Shown here: positions 32,600-39,256 of the stretch, piece after piece | Layout: every line of letters begins with the position of its first letter | Numbering within the stretch: position 1 is the first letter of the stretch | NCBI GenBank assembly: GCA_021323775.1 | Contig: JAJPKK010000001.1 | Location: forward strand, 1-39,616 | DNA length: 39,616 nt | Reading direction: 5' to 3' | From: Hyphomicrobiales bacterium | Lineage (GTDB): Bacteria > Pseudomonadota > Alphaproteobacteria > Rhizobiales > Xanthobacteraceae | The notes under the pieces: generated by a model | Seen by the model: only the letters and a program-made list of their open reading frames with translations | Databases searched by the model: none | What the model was told of the DNA's origin: nothing | Position numbers and translations under genes: made by a program

Positions 32600-33007
32600 A
32601 TGCAGAAGGTCGTAATGAATTATTTGGATGTCAGTCCAATGATCGTATCGCTACGGACTCGGCCTGACGATTTCGAGATGAATCGAGGCTGGCTGCATCA
32701 CTTCCCGAGTCGGCATCGATTCAAGCTCGACAGTGATGGCAACGTCAGGATCGATGCACGCTGCGACTGTAGTATTCTTGCGGTAAGAGGCGAACAGGGT
32801 AAGGAGCTTTGGTGCGCCTTCCAACAATGGCATGCCGCCTACTGGCGACCGCTTGAAATCAACAAGGAGTTTGCCTTGCATTTTCGAGCACCGAACGTGT
32901 GGCAGCGGCTCTATCGCGGTTTGATCGCAAGAATGCGCCGAATATTGGCGCACAACAGCTCGGAGGAAGCGTCAGCCCAAGGCGCGCCAATGGTCCCTGC
33001 TGAATAG
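32600..33007 (+). CDS. Orphan protein under a fluoride riboswitch
   Basis: A 135-residue basic protein beginning MQKVVMNYLDVSPMIVSLRT. Its middle has SRHRFKLDSDGNVRIDARCD followed by CSILAVRGEQGKELWCAF, a beta-rich stretch with three cysteines. A WHAAYWRPLEINKEFALHF segment and an Arg-rich helix (LYRGLIARMRRILAHN) end it. I know no family. ATG 32600 has GAGGAG at good spacing. It is the only gene between the 32412-32457 switch and a strong terminator, so it forms a single-gene fluoride-responsive unit. Confidence 0.75.
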   Translation: MQKVVMNYLDVSPMIVSLRTRPDDFEMNRGWLHHFPSRHRFKLDSDGNVRIDARCDCSILAVRGEQGKELWCAFQQWHAAYWRPLEINKEFALHFRAPNVWQRLYRGLIARMRRILAHNSSEEASAQGAPMVPAE

Positions 33008-33021
33008 CGCTAGCAAGGGCC

Positions 33022-33060
33022 CGAGCGAGGCCATATCGCGAGATATAGCCTCGCTCGTTT
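33022..33060. terminator. Bidirectional terminator between convergent genes
   Basis: Two 16-base arms (33022-33037 and 33042-33057) beginning CGAGCGAGGC pair with one mismatch or G-U over GCGA, followed by TTT on the plus strand. It sits between the stops of the two convergent small genes. Confidence 0.85.
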
Positions 33061-33111
33061 GCGGCAGCGCTGGCGTCGGAGGCGTATTCGCGCGTATTCA
33101 CGTCAACTACT

Positions 33112-33348
33112 TTACGAAGCTTGCGCGGCACCTCTCGATACCGACGTCGGCTTGTCTCTTGTTGGCGGTGCTGGATTAGCTGCAATGTTGGTCGGGCTGT
33201 CCGCGATATCAGGGGCGAGCCCTACCCATCCCTGCTCCAGATTGAGATAGGCCTCTCTGATATTTGCGATCGTCGTTGCGGCGGCCGCGGCAGCGCACTC
33301 AAGAGCCTGCTGACGGCAGTATTCGGTGCGTTCACTGGTACGAGGCAT
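33112..33348 (-). CDS. Small protein under a fluoride riboswitch
   Basis: A 78-residue protein beginning MPRTSERTEYCRQQALECAA. It continues with an Ala-rich helix and AYLNLEQGWVGLAPDIA, then a disordered Pro/Thr-rich tail. I associate the YCRQQA...YLNLEQGW pattern with short conserved proteins of Bradyrhizobium-like genomes; no function is known to me. ATG 33348 is preceded by AAGGAGTT. That site can pair with the ACTCCT strand of the 33381-33440 aptamer, so translation should depend on fluoride. The gene is alone in its unit. Confidence 0.7.
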   Translation of the reverse strand: MPRTSERTEYCRQQALECAAAAAATTIANIREAYLNLEQGWVGLAPDIADSPTNIAANPAPPTRDKPTSVSRGAAQAS

Positions 33349-33380
33349 AGCATCACAACTCCTTCGGTTAGCGTGCTTCC

Positions 33381-33440
33381 GTAGGAGTCATCAGCCTCGG
33401 GATCAAAATCCGTCAGGCAATTAAGGCGAACTCCATCGCC
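33381..33440 (-). promoter_or_regulatory. Fluoride riboswitch with long P3
   Basis: On the minus strand P1 GGCG...CGCC encloses ATGGAGTT, then TTAATTGCC. P3 is extended by about 15 nt (an ATCC-containing stem on GGAT) and closes on GAGGC, followed by TGATGACTCCTAC. ACTCCT can instead pair with AGGAGT at about 33358-33363, the Shine-Dalgarno region of the next gene. Translational control is likely. Confidence 0.94.
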
Positions 33441-33451
33441 TTGCCGAATCA

Positions 33452-33481
33452 AGTCTATGACAATATTTCGTCGTTTGCCAA
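33452..33481 (-). promoter_or_regulatory. Candidate promoter for the 33381-33440 riboswitch
   Basis: TTGGCA (33481-33476), an 18-nt spacer and TAGACT (33457-33452) on the minus strand. The -35 abuts the stop codon of the upstream ATPase gene. Confidence 0.5.
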
Positions 33482-35635
33482 TTAACTCTGCCGATTTGCA
33501 GCGGCTAATTCTGCCGCCTTTCGGTTTGCCCAGCCTGCGAAGCCGTGATCATTGATAGCCTCCGCAGCCTCAACGGCGTGTTTGAAATAACTTACGCAGT
33601 GGCAACGGCGAGCGAGCAAGGCCCACACATACGGGAGGTTCAGCGCCTCGACGTTCGGCCTTTCCTCGAGATTCCATTCGTCTGCAGCATCGACTTCACT
33701 ATCGTCTTCGATCTTTATCTTGCTACGGCGGCGGCACTGGGCAAGCTGCTGAGCGACGTCTTCCCTCTGCCCGGATGACCCAGCCGAATAGGCCAATTCA
33801 TAAAACTGTTGAGCAAGAGACCAGTTGAATATGCCAAAAAGAACATCACCCCCGCGCTCGGCTTCTCGCGAGATATCTTCTTTGCTGACGGATCCTCTGG
33901 CCGCTCGACGTTTGAGATCGGCGAGAATTTCATCTGCGCTGCCGATGAGGAGTCGTTCGATCGCCTCCCGCAAACGACTCGATCGCGATCGCGGTCGGCC
34001 CGCGAGCATACTCGTGATGAAGATCTCGTAATCGAGGCGCTCCAACTGGACGAGATGGTGAGCGGTCTCGACGCGGTCGGCATAGTCTCCCGTTTCCAGA
34101 CGATCAAGCCAGAGTCCGATTTCGCTTTCGAGCCGTCCGAGTTCGTCGTTGATTGCCTGTCGCTCCCATGAGCGGCCCCAGCGCAAACGCTGTTGGACGT
34201 CCTTTATCCGCACCTCCGACAGATGTCTGATCCGCTCCGAGATGACCTGATGGAGGTTGCGTGGTCCCCGCTCCCCACCTGAGAATCTTGTTTCAGCGGC
34301 CCAGGCGGCGAACTGCTCAACGAACAGTGGATTTCCCTTGGAGCGCATCGCCGCTGCGCCTGCGACTGCCGCTGATGTAATTAATTGGTGGGCAAGTTGC
34401 TTGATGTCGGACGCCGGCAATGGCTTTAGTTTCAGCTCGACGGTTGGTTGCAAGGTTTGCAATTGTGCCTGTCCACTCGGGCGGGAGGCCAAGATAACGA
34501 AGCTTGACTCTGTGGACAGCCTTTCGAGAAGCTGACGAACGAACGAGAGGCCCTCGGCTTCAGCCCAATGAAGATCGTCCAAGACGAGCAGTTCGATTCG
34601 GTCGCGATGACATCGCTGTACGACCGCTTGTACCAATGCATCGCAATCCAGGCGCTCAGGTGGGAGTTCCGCCAGCTGGGCGGCAAAGGTCTCGACATCA
34701 CCGCCGAACAGACTGAAATTCGCGAGCAGCCCACGAACGTCCGGGTGTTGTCCCAACCACTCTCTGATGAGTCGGGTCTTGCCTGATCCTGCTGGCGCGA
34801 TAATGCCAAGCTTTGTGCTCCGATCGGCGCGCTTCCAACAATCATCAATAATCGACAGTTCGCGACTTCTCCCGACAAACGGGCTCGTATGCCTGATCTC
34901 GGCATGATCGAGCGCGGATGGTCGTTTATGAGCGATCATGCGATATCCGAAAGCATCCTCCTCGTTGAGCAAGCGACGTGGTGCACACACGAAGTGTTCC
35001 CATCGGCGGTTGAGGCGATAGATTGCTTCAGATGCAAAGGAGATGTTGTCGGGTTCGAACTGGAAAATAGCTCGTGCCGTGACATCGAGGATCACCGGAC
35101 AGCCCGCCTGATCGACCGGCAAGACGTATTGATCGGTCCAGAGACCCCACCTAATTTTTGCACCATGCAGAAGTACGTTTTCGAGGCGCGGCAGCGAGGT
35201 AATGATCTGCTGTTCCAGCTCGCCTGCGAGCCGAAATGCCTGACGCAATCCTTCGATGGTCCAAACGAGCCAGCCGTGCTCGGGCACTTCGGCGATCACG
35301 CCAGGATCGGCAACAGCAAAAATCTCTCTGACAGAGTTTCCGACGTCTATAAGAAGCGGTTCCGAGGGCGGATGCTCGCAAACCAGCCGCAGCATCAGCG
35401 CACTGGCGCTCATGAGCTCGTAGCGCTTTGGCTCGGAGCCTGATTTGGCTGCCGGCGCCAATTGCCACTCGGTGCGCTCCAATGGCTGCTCACCGAGCCA
35501 ATGGACGCATTCGGGGCAAGATTGATGCTTCGCCGACCATTCGCGGCGGCAACGTGGACAATAGCGATATTTGTAGAGCACCGCTCTGACGCGTGGACCG
35601 CGGCTTTCAGACATTTCTTTGATATGTCGTTCCAT
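33482..35635 (-). CDS. Zinc-ribbon AAA/STAND-type ATPase with cyclase-like region
   Basis: A 717-residue protein. Residues about 25-46 form a zinc ribbon (CPRCRREWSAKHQSCPEC). Residues about 50-225 (EIFAVADPGVIAEVPEHGWL, IRWGLWTDQYVLPVD, FASEAIYRLNRRWEHF) follow the layout of class III nucleotide cyclases but lack recognisable metal-binding Asp pairs, so they are probably a non-catalytic relic. PFVGRSRELSII then starts an NTPase with Walker A APAGSGKTRL near 283 and Walker B ELLVLDDLHWAEAE near 356. The C-terminal third is helical with weak repeats. This is the plan of signal-transduction ATPases. ATG 35635 is the first start; the ribosome site is weak. Confidence 0.75.
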   Translation of the reverse strand: MERHIKEMSESRGPRVRAVLYKYRYCPRCRREWSAKHQSCPECVHWLGEQPLERTEWQLAPAAKSGSEPKRYELMSASALMLRLVCEHPPSEPLLIDVGNSVREIFAVADPGVIAEVPEHGWLVWTIEGLRQAFRLAGELEQQIITSLPRLENVLLHGAKIRWGLWTDQYVLPVDQAGCPVILDVTARAIFQFEPDNISFASEAIYRLNRRWEHFVCAPRRLLNEEDAFGYRMIAHKRPSALDHAEIRHTSPFVGRSRELSIIDDCWKRADRSTKLGIIAPAGSGKTRLIREWLGQHPDVRGLLANFSLFGGDVETFAAQLAELPPERLDCDALVQAVVQRCHRDRIELLVLDDLHWAEAEGLSFVRQLLERLSTESSFVILASRPSGQAQLQTLQPTVELKLKPLPASDIKQLAHQLITSAAVAGAAAMRSKGNPLFVEQFAAWAAETRFSGGERGPRNLHQVISERIRHLSEVRIKDVQQRLRWGRSWERQAINDELGRLESEIGLWLDRLETGDYADRVETAHHLVQLERLDYEIFITSMLAGRPRSRSSRLREAIERLLIGSADEILADLKRRAARGSVSKEDISREAERGGDVLFGIFNWSLAQQFYELAYSAGSSGQREDVAQQLAQCRRRSKIKIEDDSEVDAADEWNLEERPNVEALNLPYVWALLARRCHCVSYFKHAVEAAEAINDHGFAGWANRKAAELAAANRQS

Positions 35636-35671
35636 TGCGATAAGTGGCTACACAAGCTTCCACCAACAAGG

Positions 35672-35878
35672 TTAAACGGCTTTAATGACTTTCTTCTCTG
35701 CGCCGCAGAGCGTGCAGGCACCTCTCTCGCGACAGAAGTTTCTCGTCATCGAAAGAGCGACCGTAATTCGATTGGCCTGCCGGCGCCCAGACAGCTTGAG
35801 TTGCTTAGCAAGACAAGTGTCGCAATAGGCTCCGCCAACCTCCCGCAACCAAAGGCTTACGCGCTCCGTAACCGTCAC
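35672..35878 (-). CDS. Small zinc-finger-like protein
   Basis: A 68-residue protein with CDTC near residue 19 and CTLC near residue 57, probably one zinc site, and a basic helical middle (LKLSGRRQANRITVALSMTR) that looks like a winged-helix DNA-binding segment. Similar short proteins are frequent in Bradyrhizobium-like genomes. The start is GTG 35878 with AAGG upstream. It lies between ftsH and the ATPase in the same direction and is probably co-transcribed with ftsH. Confidence 0.65.
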   Translation of the reverse strand: MTVTERVSLWLREVGGAYCDTCLAKQLKLSGRRQANRITVALSMTRNFCRERGACTLCGAEKKVIKAV

Positions 35879-35894
35879 TGCTTGCCTTCCATCC

Positions 35895-37820
35895 TTATGA
35901 GATCAGTCGCGGCTGGGGCTTCCACGCGTGATCCTCAGGGCCGAACGTGCCCTTACCGACATCCGGCACTCCGGAAGATGCTATGCTGGGCTCAATGACC
36001 GGCTCGCGTGTAGGCCGCTTGCCGGTGAGCAAGCCCTTGATCTCTTCTCCGGTGAGCGTCTCGAATTCGAGCAATCCCTTGGCGACCAGTTCGAGGTCGG
36101 CACGTCTTCCCGTAAGGATTTCTCTCGCCTCCTCTTGGCCAGCCTCAACAAGGCGCCTGATTTCGGCATCGATCTTTCGTACGGTCGCCTCGGAAATGCT
36201 CTGTTGGCGCGTGACCGACATTCCGAGAAAAACTTCATCCTGGTTGTCGCCATAAGCAACTGTGCCGAGTTCTTCGGAGAGCCCCCAGCGCGTCACCATC
36301 ATGCGGGCAAGCTTGGTCGCCTGCTCGATGTCCGACGCGGCGCCCGAGGTCACCTTATCGCGCCCGAAAACAAGTTCTTCGGCGACGCGTCCGCCCATCA
36401 TGATCGCGAGACGCGAAGTCATCTGTTCGTGACTCATAGACAGCTTGTCGCGCTCGGGCAGTTGTAGGACCATGCCAATGGCCTGTCCTCGAGGGACGAT
36501 CGTCGCTTTGTGTACCGGGTCGGTTGCCTTGACGTTGAGAGCGACGATGGCGTGCCCACCCTCGTGGTAAGCGGTGAGCAACTTTTCCTCCTCGGTCATG
36601 ACCAGGGACTTGCGCTCCGCGCCCATCATCACCTTTTCCTTGGCATCCTCGAATTCGCGCTGCGTCACCATGCGCTTGTTGCGCCGCGCCGCTAGCAACG
36701 CTGCTTCATTCACGAGGTTCATGAGATCGGCGCCGGTGAAGCCGGGCGTACCGCGCGCGGTGGTTTTGAGGTTCACGTCCGGTGCGAGCGGCACCTTGCG
36801 CACGTGCACCTGCAGAATTCGCTCTCGGCCTAGTACATCTGGATTAGGGACCACGACTTGGCGATCAAATCGACCGGGACGCAGGAGCGCTGTGTCAAGG
36901 ACATCGGGGCGATTGGTCGCCGCGATCACGATGATGCCCTCGTTCGGATCAAAGCCATCCATCTCGACGAGTAGTTGATTGAGCGTCTGCTCGCGCTCGT
37001 CGTTGCCGCCACCGAGGCCGGCGCCACGATGCCGGCCGACGGCGTCGATCTCGTCTACGAAGATGATGCAGGGGGCATTCTTTTTGGCCTGCTCGAACAT
37101 GTCGCGAACGCGGCTTGCGCCAACTCCGACGAACATTTCGACGAAGTCTGAGCCGGAAATCGTGAAGAACGGCACGCCGGCCTCGCCGGCAACGGCGCGT
37201 GCAATCAACGTCTTGCCCACCCCCGGGGAACCGACGAGGAGTACGCCCCGCGGAATGCGCCCGCCGAGCTGCTGAAATTTTCTGGGATCACGGAGGAATT
37301 CGACAATCTCTTCGAGGTCGGCTCTTGCCTCGTCGACCCCGGCCACATCTTCAAATGTGACGCGACCATGCGTCTCGGTCAGGAGCTTAGCACGGCTTTT
37401 ACCGAAGCCGAGCGCATTGCCGCCTATGCCTTGCATGCGGTGGGCGACCAACATCCACGCTCCAATAATGACCAACAATGGAAGCCAGGAGAGCATCAAA
37501 GAAACGAACCACGGGGCACCGTCGCTTTGCGGCTTCGCGGCAATCGCAACTCTCTTAGCATAGAGGCGCTGGATCAAACTCGGATCGTCGGGTGCATAGG
37601 TTTGAAAGGTACGGCCGTCGTCGAAGCTACCGCGGATCTGAGGGCCTTGAATCAGAACGTCACGCACATGGCCCGCGTCAACATCTTTTAAGAGCTGTGA
37701 AAATGAAATTTCTGCGGTCGCCGGCTGTCGTCCGGAATTCTCCATGCTTGCGACAAGCGCGATCAGGAGTACTAGAACGGCCAGCCAAGGGAGCAGGATG
37801 CGGACATTTGTGTTATTCAT
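35895..37820 (-). CDS. ftsH: ATP-dependent zinc metalloprotease FtsH
   Basis: A complete 641-residue FtsH: an N-terminal helix (about 8-26), a periplasmic domain, a second helix (about 106-126), an AAA domain with Walker A GSPGVGKT near 199 and Walker [17 protein letters not shown], the SRH ([18 protein letters not shown]), and the zinc site HEGGH near 420. FtsH hexamers degrade damaged membrane proteins and regulators. Essential housekeeping ftsH is normally next to tilS/hpt/glmM, none of which is here, so this is probably an additional copy. It follows three small genes behind the 38867-38912 fluoride switch and may be part of that transcript. Confidence 0.94.
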   Translation of the reverse strand: MNNTNVRILLPWLAVLVLLIALVASMENSGRQPATAEISFSQLLKDVDAGHVRDVLIQGPQIRGSFDDGRTFQTYAPDDPSLIQRLYAKRVAIAAKPQSDGAPWFVSLMLSWLPLLVIIGAWMLVAHRMQGIGGNALGFGKSRAKLLTETHGRVTFEDVAGVDEARADLEEIVEFLRDPRKFQQLGGRIPRGVLLVGSPGVGKTLIARAVAGEAGVPFFTISGSDFVEMFVGVGASRVRDMFEQAKKNAPCIIFVDEIDAVGRHRGAGLGGGNDEREQTLNQLLVEMDGFDPNEGIIVIAATNRPDVLDTALLRPGRFDRQVVVPNPDVLGRERILQVHVRKVPLAPDVNLKTTARGTPGFTGADLMNLVNEAALLAARRNKRMVTQREFEDAKEKVMMGAERKSLVMTEEEKLLTAYHEGGHAIVALNVKATDPVHKATIVPRGQAIGMVLQLPERDKLSMSHEQMTSRLAIMMGGRVAEELVFGRDKVTSGAASDIEQATKLARMMVTRWGLSEELGTVAYGDNQDEVFLGMSVTRQQSISEATVRKIDAEIRRLVEAGQEEAREILTGRRADLELVAKGLLEFETLTGEEIKGLLTGKRPTREPVIEPSIASSGVPDVGKGTFGPEDHAWKPQPRLIS

Positions 37821-37838
37821 GACTATTCAACCCTGCGA

Positions 37839-38105
37839 TCAATAATCAATCAAGTCTGGACAGTCGGAGAGGTCCTTGTATCCGTCGATGAGTCGAGAAA
37901 ATCTCCCGCGCGTTGCAGTCAAGTCGTCGACTTCATCGAATTCGATCATCCAGTATTGATACATATTGCCCCACCGATAGTGCCCTATCGCATTTTCCCT
38001 CACGAATCTGAGAATTTGAGCTAAGGATTCGCGGCTCACGGAAGGGCTGAAATAGACCACGCCCACGATTTGTTTCAGCTCCGCATTGTGCATTCGATTG
38101 AGCAT
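37839..38105 (-). CDS. Small hypothetical protein upstream of ftsH
   Basis: An 88-residue protein beginning MLNRMHNAELKQIVGVVYFS, with REWLAQ-like helices (RESLAQILRFVRENAIGHYR) and an acidic, aromatic end (YQYWMIEFDEVDDLTA). It resembles a small alpha/beta domain; no known family is recognised. ATG 38105 has only a weak GAAGAG site; an upstream in-frame ATG gives a 12-residue longer form. It ends 18 bp before ftsH and is probably co-transcribed with it. Confidence 0.6.
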   Translation of the reverse strand: MLNRMHNAELKQIVGVVYFSPSVSRESLAQILRFVRENAIGHYRWGNMYQYWMIEFDEVDDLTATRGRFSRLIDGYKDLSDCPDLIDY

Positions 38106-38159
38106 GGCGTTCTCTTCGTTTGGCCGAGACGCGCACATCAATGTGCGACACGATGCTAT

Positions 38160-38372
38160 TCAGTGCGTGCGACTCCGCGGCAATAGCCATCCCACGATTT
38201 TCTCATACGGATCGCGACGACTGTGGACGAAAGCGCTCTCGTTTTGCTTGGCAGCGGTCTTAGCGAAGGTCGAAATTTGTTCTATTGACTGTCGTTTGTC
38301 GCTTGGAAGCATCGTCCATTGACGAATGATCCTTCGGCGCGTCTCGCGTTGCTTCTTCATGACGTTTGGCAT
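38160..38372 (-). CDS. Small basic hypothetical protein
   Basis: A 70-residue, strongly basic protein (MPNVMKKQRETRRRIIRQWT) with a helix DKRQSIEQISTFAKTAAKQN and a C-terminal YEKIVGWLLPRSR. No family is recognised; it could bind nucleic acid. ATG 38372 follows AAGGA. It is the second small gene after the fluoride switch. Confidence 0.55.
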   Translation of the reverse strand: MPNVMKKQRETRRRIIRQWTMLPSDKRQSIEQISTFAKTAAKQNESAFVHSRRDPYEKIVGWLLPRSRTH

Positions 38373-38413
38373 GGTGCGGGTCCTTTCAGCTGGGCGAATG
38401 CAGCTGACACCAA

Positions 38414-38746
38414 TTAGGAAGCCCTCCGTTGGTCTTCCGTGTCTTGCTTCATCGTTCTGACAATGAGAGCCAAGCTGGCGCGATCCTGCTCCGGCAAAAC
38501 GTCATCCGGCAGGTCGTCCAGAAGCCAACTCAAGAGCGCGCCGGTGTCGGGAAAGAGGTTGCAGGCGCGGATAATGTCGGCGCGCAGATGATCGCGGGCC
38601 TTGTCGTAGGCGACCATCGTCGCGTGCGGATTGGTCGCCGAAGATGCGGCCATGAGGATGCGTTGTGCGCGCTGGTAGGCACTGATGATACGATCACGAA
38701 GCTGGGACTTTGCCGTCTTGGTCGTGCCCTGGAGCTGTGACGTCAT
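38414..38746 (-). CDS. Hypothetical helical protein, first gene after a fluoride riboswitch
   Basis: A 110-residue protein beginning MTSQLQGTTKTAKSQLRDRI. It is all-helical in appearance, with SAYQRAQRILMAASSAT, HLRADIIRACNLFPDTGALL and an acidic SWLLDDLPDDVLPEQDRASL segment. No domain is recognised. ATG 38746 has the strong site GGAGGA. An upstream open extension lies in the leader and is unlikely to be coding. It heads the run of genes that includes ftsH. Confidence 0.7.
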   Translation of the reverse strand: MTSQLQGTTKTAKSQLRDRIISAYQRAQRILMAASSATNPHATMVAYDKARDHLRADIIRACNLFPDTGALLSWLLDDLPDDVLPEQDRASLALIVRTMKQDTEDQRRAS

Positions 38747-38846
38747 GGTATCCTCCGCCAGTTGCCAGCGATGGCGCAGACAAGCGGTCTTGCGCGCCAT
38801 CTGGCGCGCAGCTGTTCGCTCTACTGTGGCAGGGGGAGAACAACGG

Positions 38847-38875
38847 GACTCCCGCTGCCATTGACAGCAGGAGTC
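38847..38875 (-). terminator. Expression-platform hairpin of the 38867-38912 switch
   Basis: GACTCCTGCTG pairs with the GCAGCGGGAGTC strand over a short loop; the 5' arm is the pseudoknot strand. CCGTTGTTC follows rather than a clean T-run, so termination is likely but not certain. Confidence 0.7.
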
Positions 38876-38912
38876 ATCAGCCTATCGGCGGTCTCAGGGG
38901 GACTCCTTCCCC
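38867..38912 (-). promoter_or_regulatory. Fluoride riboswitch with a pocket substitution
   Basis: On the minus strand P1 GGGG...CCCC encloses AAGGAGTC, where the other aptamers have ATGGAGT. The joining strand TGAGACCGCC, P3 GCC-GATA-GGC and TGATGACTCCTGC follow. The pseudoknot GGAGTC/GACTCC is perfect. The changed base corresponds to U7 of the crystal-structure numbering, in the backbone turn that holds the magnesium ions. It precedes three small genes and ftsH. Confidence 0.85.
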
Positions 38913-38919
38913 GGCTAAA

Positions 38920-38948
38920 AATCTAGGGATTACTTGGGCCCAGGGCAA
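38920..38948 (-). promoter_or_regulatory. Candidate promoter for the 38867-38912 switch
   Basis: TTGCCC (38948-38943), a 17-nt spacer and TAGATT (38925-38920) on the minus strand, ending 7 nt before P1. Confidence 0.55.
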
Positions 38949-39061
38949 GCGGGGGGCGGGACGAAATGTTTGCTCAGCGCCGCGTCCGGTGGAGCGTGGG
39001 TGTCCTTGAGGTGATTGGAATGGACAGGACCTCGTCACCTCTGTGATCTGTGCTCAGGTTG

Positions 39062-39199
39062 TTTGCCGCCGGCTACGGAATATTTTGGTTCATTGGCAAT
39101 GCGGTACTTGGAATTCTGTAGATTTTATCACTTGCGACAGTGATGGCGTTCTGCGTGGTCACCGAACTTGCAGCGGTACCAATTTTCATCTCGGTCGGA
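39062..39199 (+). pseudogene. Decayed C-terminal fragment of an MFS transporter
   Basis: The plus strand encodes GYGIFWFIGNAVLGIL, a TAG stop at 39119-39121, then ILSLATVMAFCVVTELAAVP and IFISVG. This aligns without gaps to the end of the intact MFS protein at 7579-8766 (YGIFWFIGSAAIGIL, LSLTAVIAFCVITQLVAVP); 31 of 46 positions are identical. The rest of the gene is missing. It is a relic of a second, related transporter gene. Bases 38949-39061 hold no other recognisable gene. Confidence 0.8.
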
Positions 39200-39256
39200 G
39201 GTCCAAGCCAACGAGTATCGAGCATAATGTCGTTTGGCTTCGGCTTTGCAAGGAAG

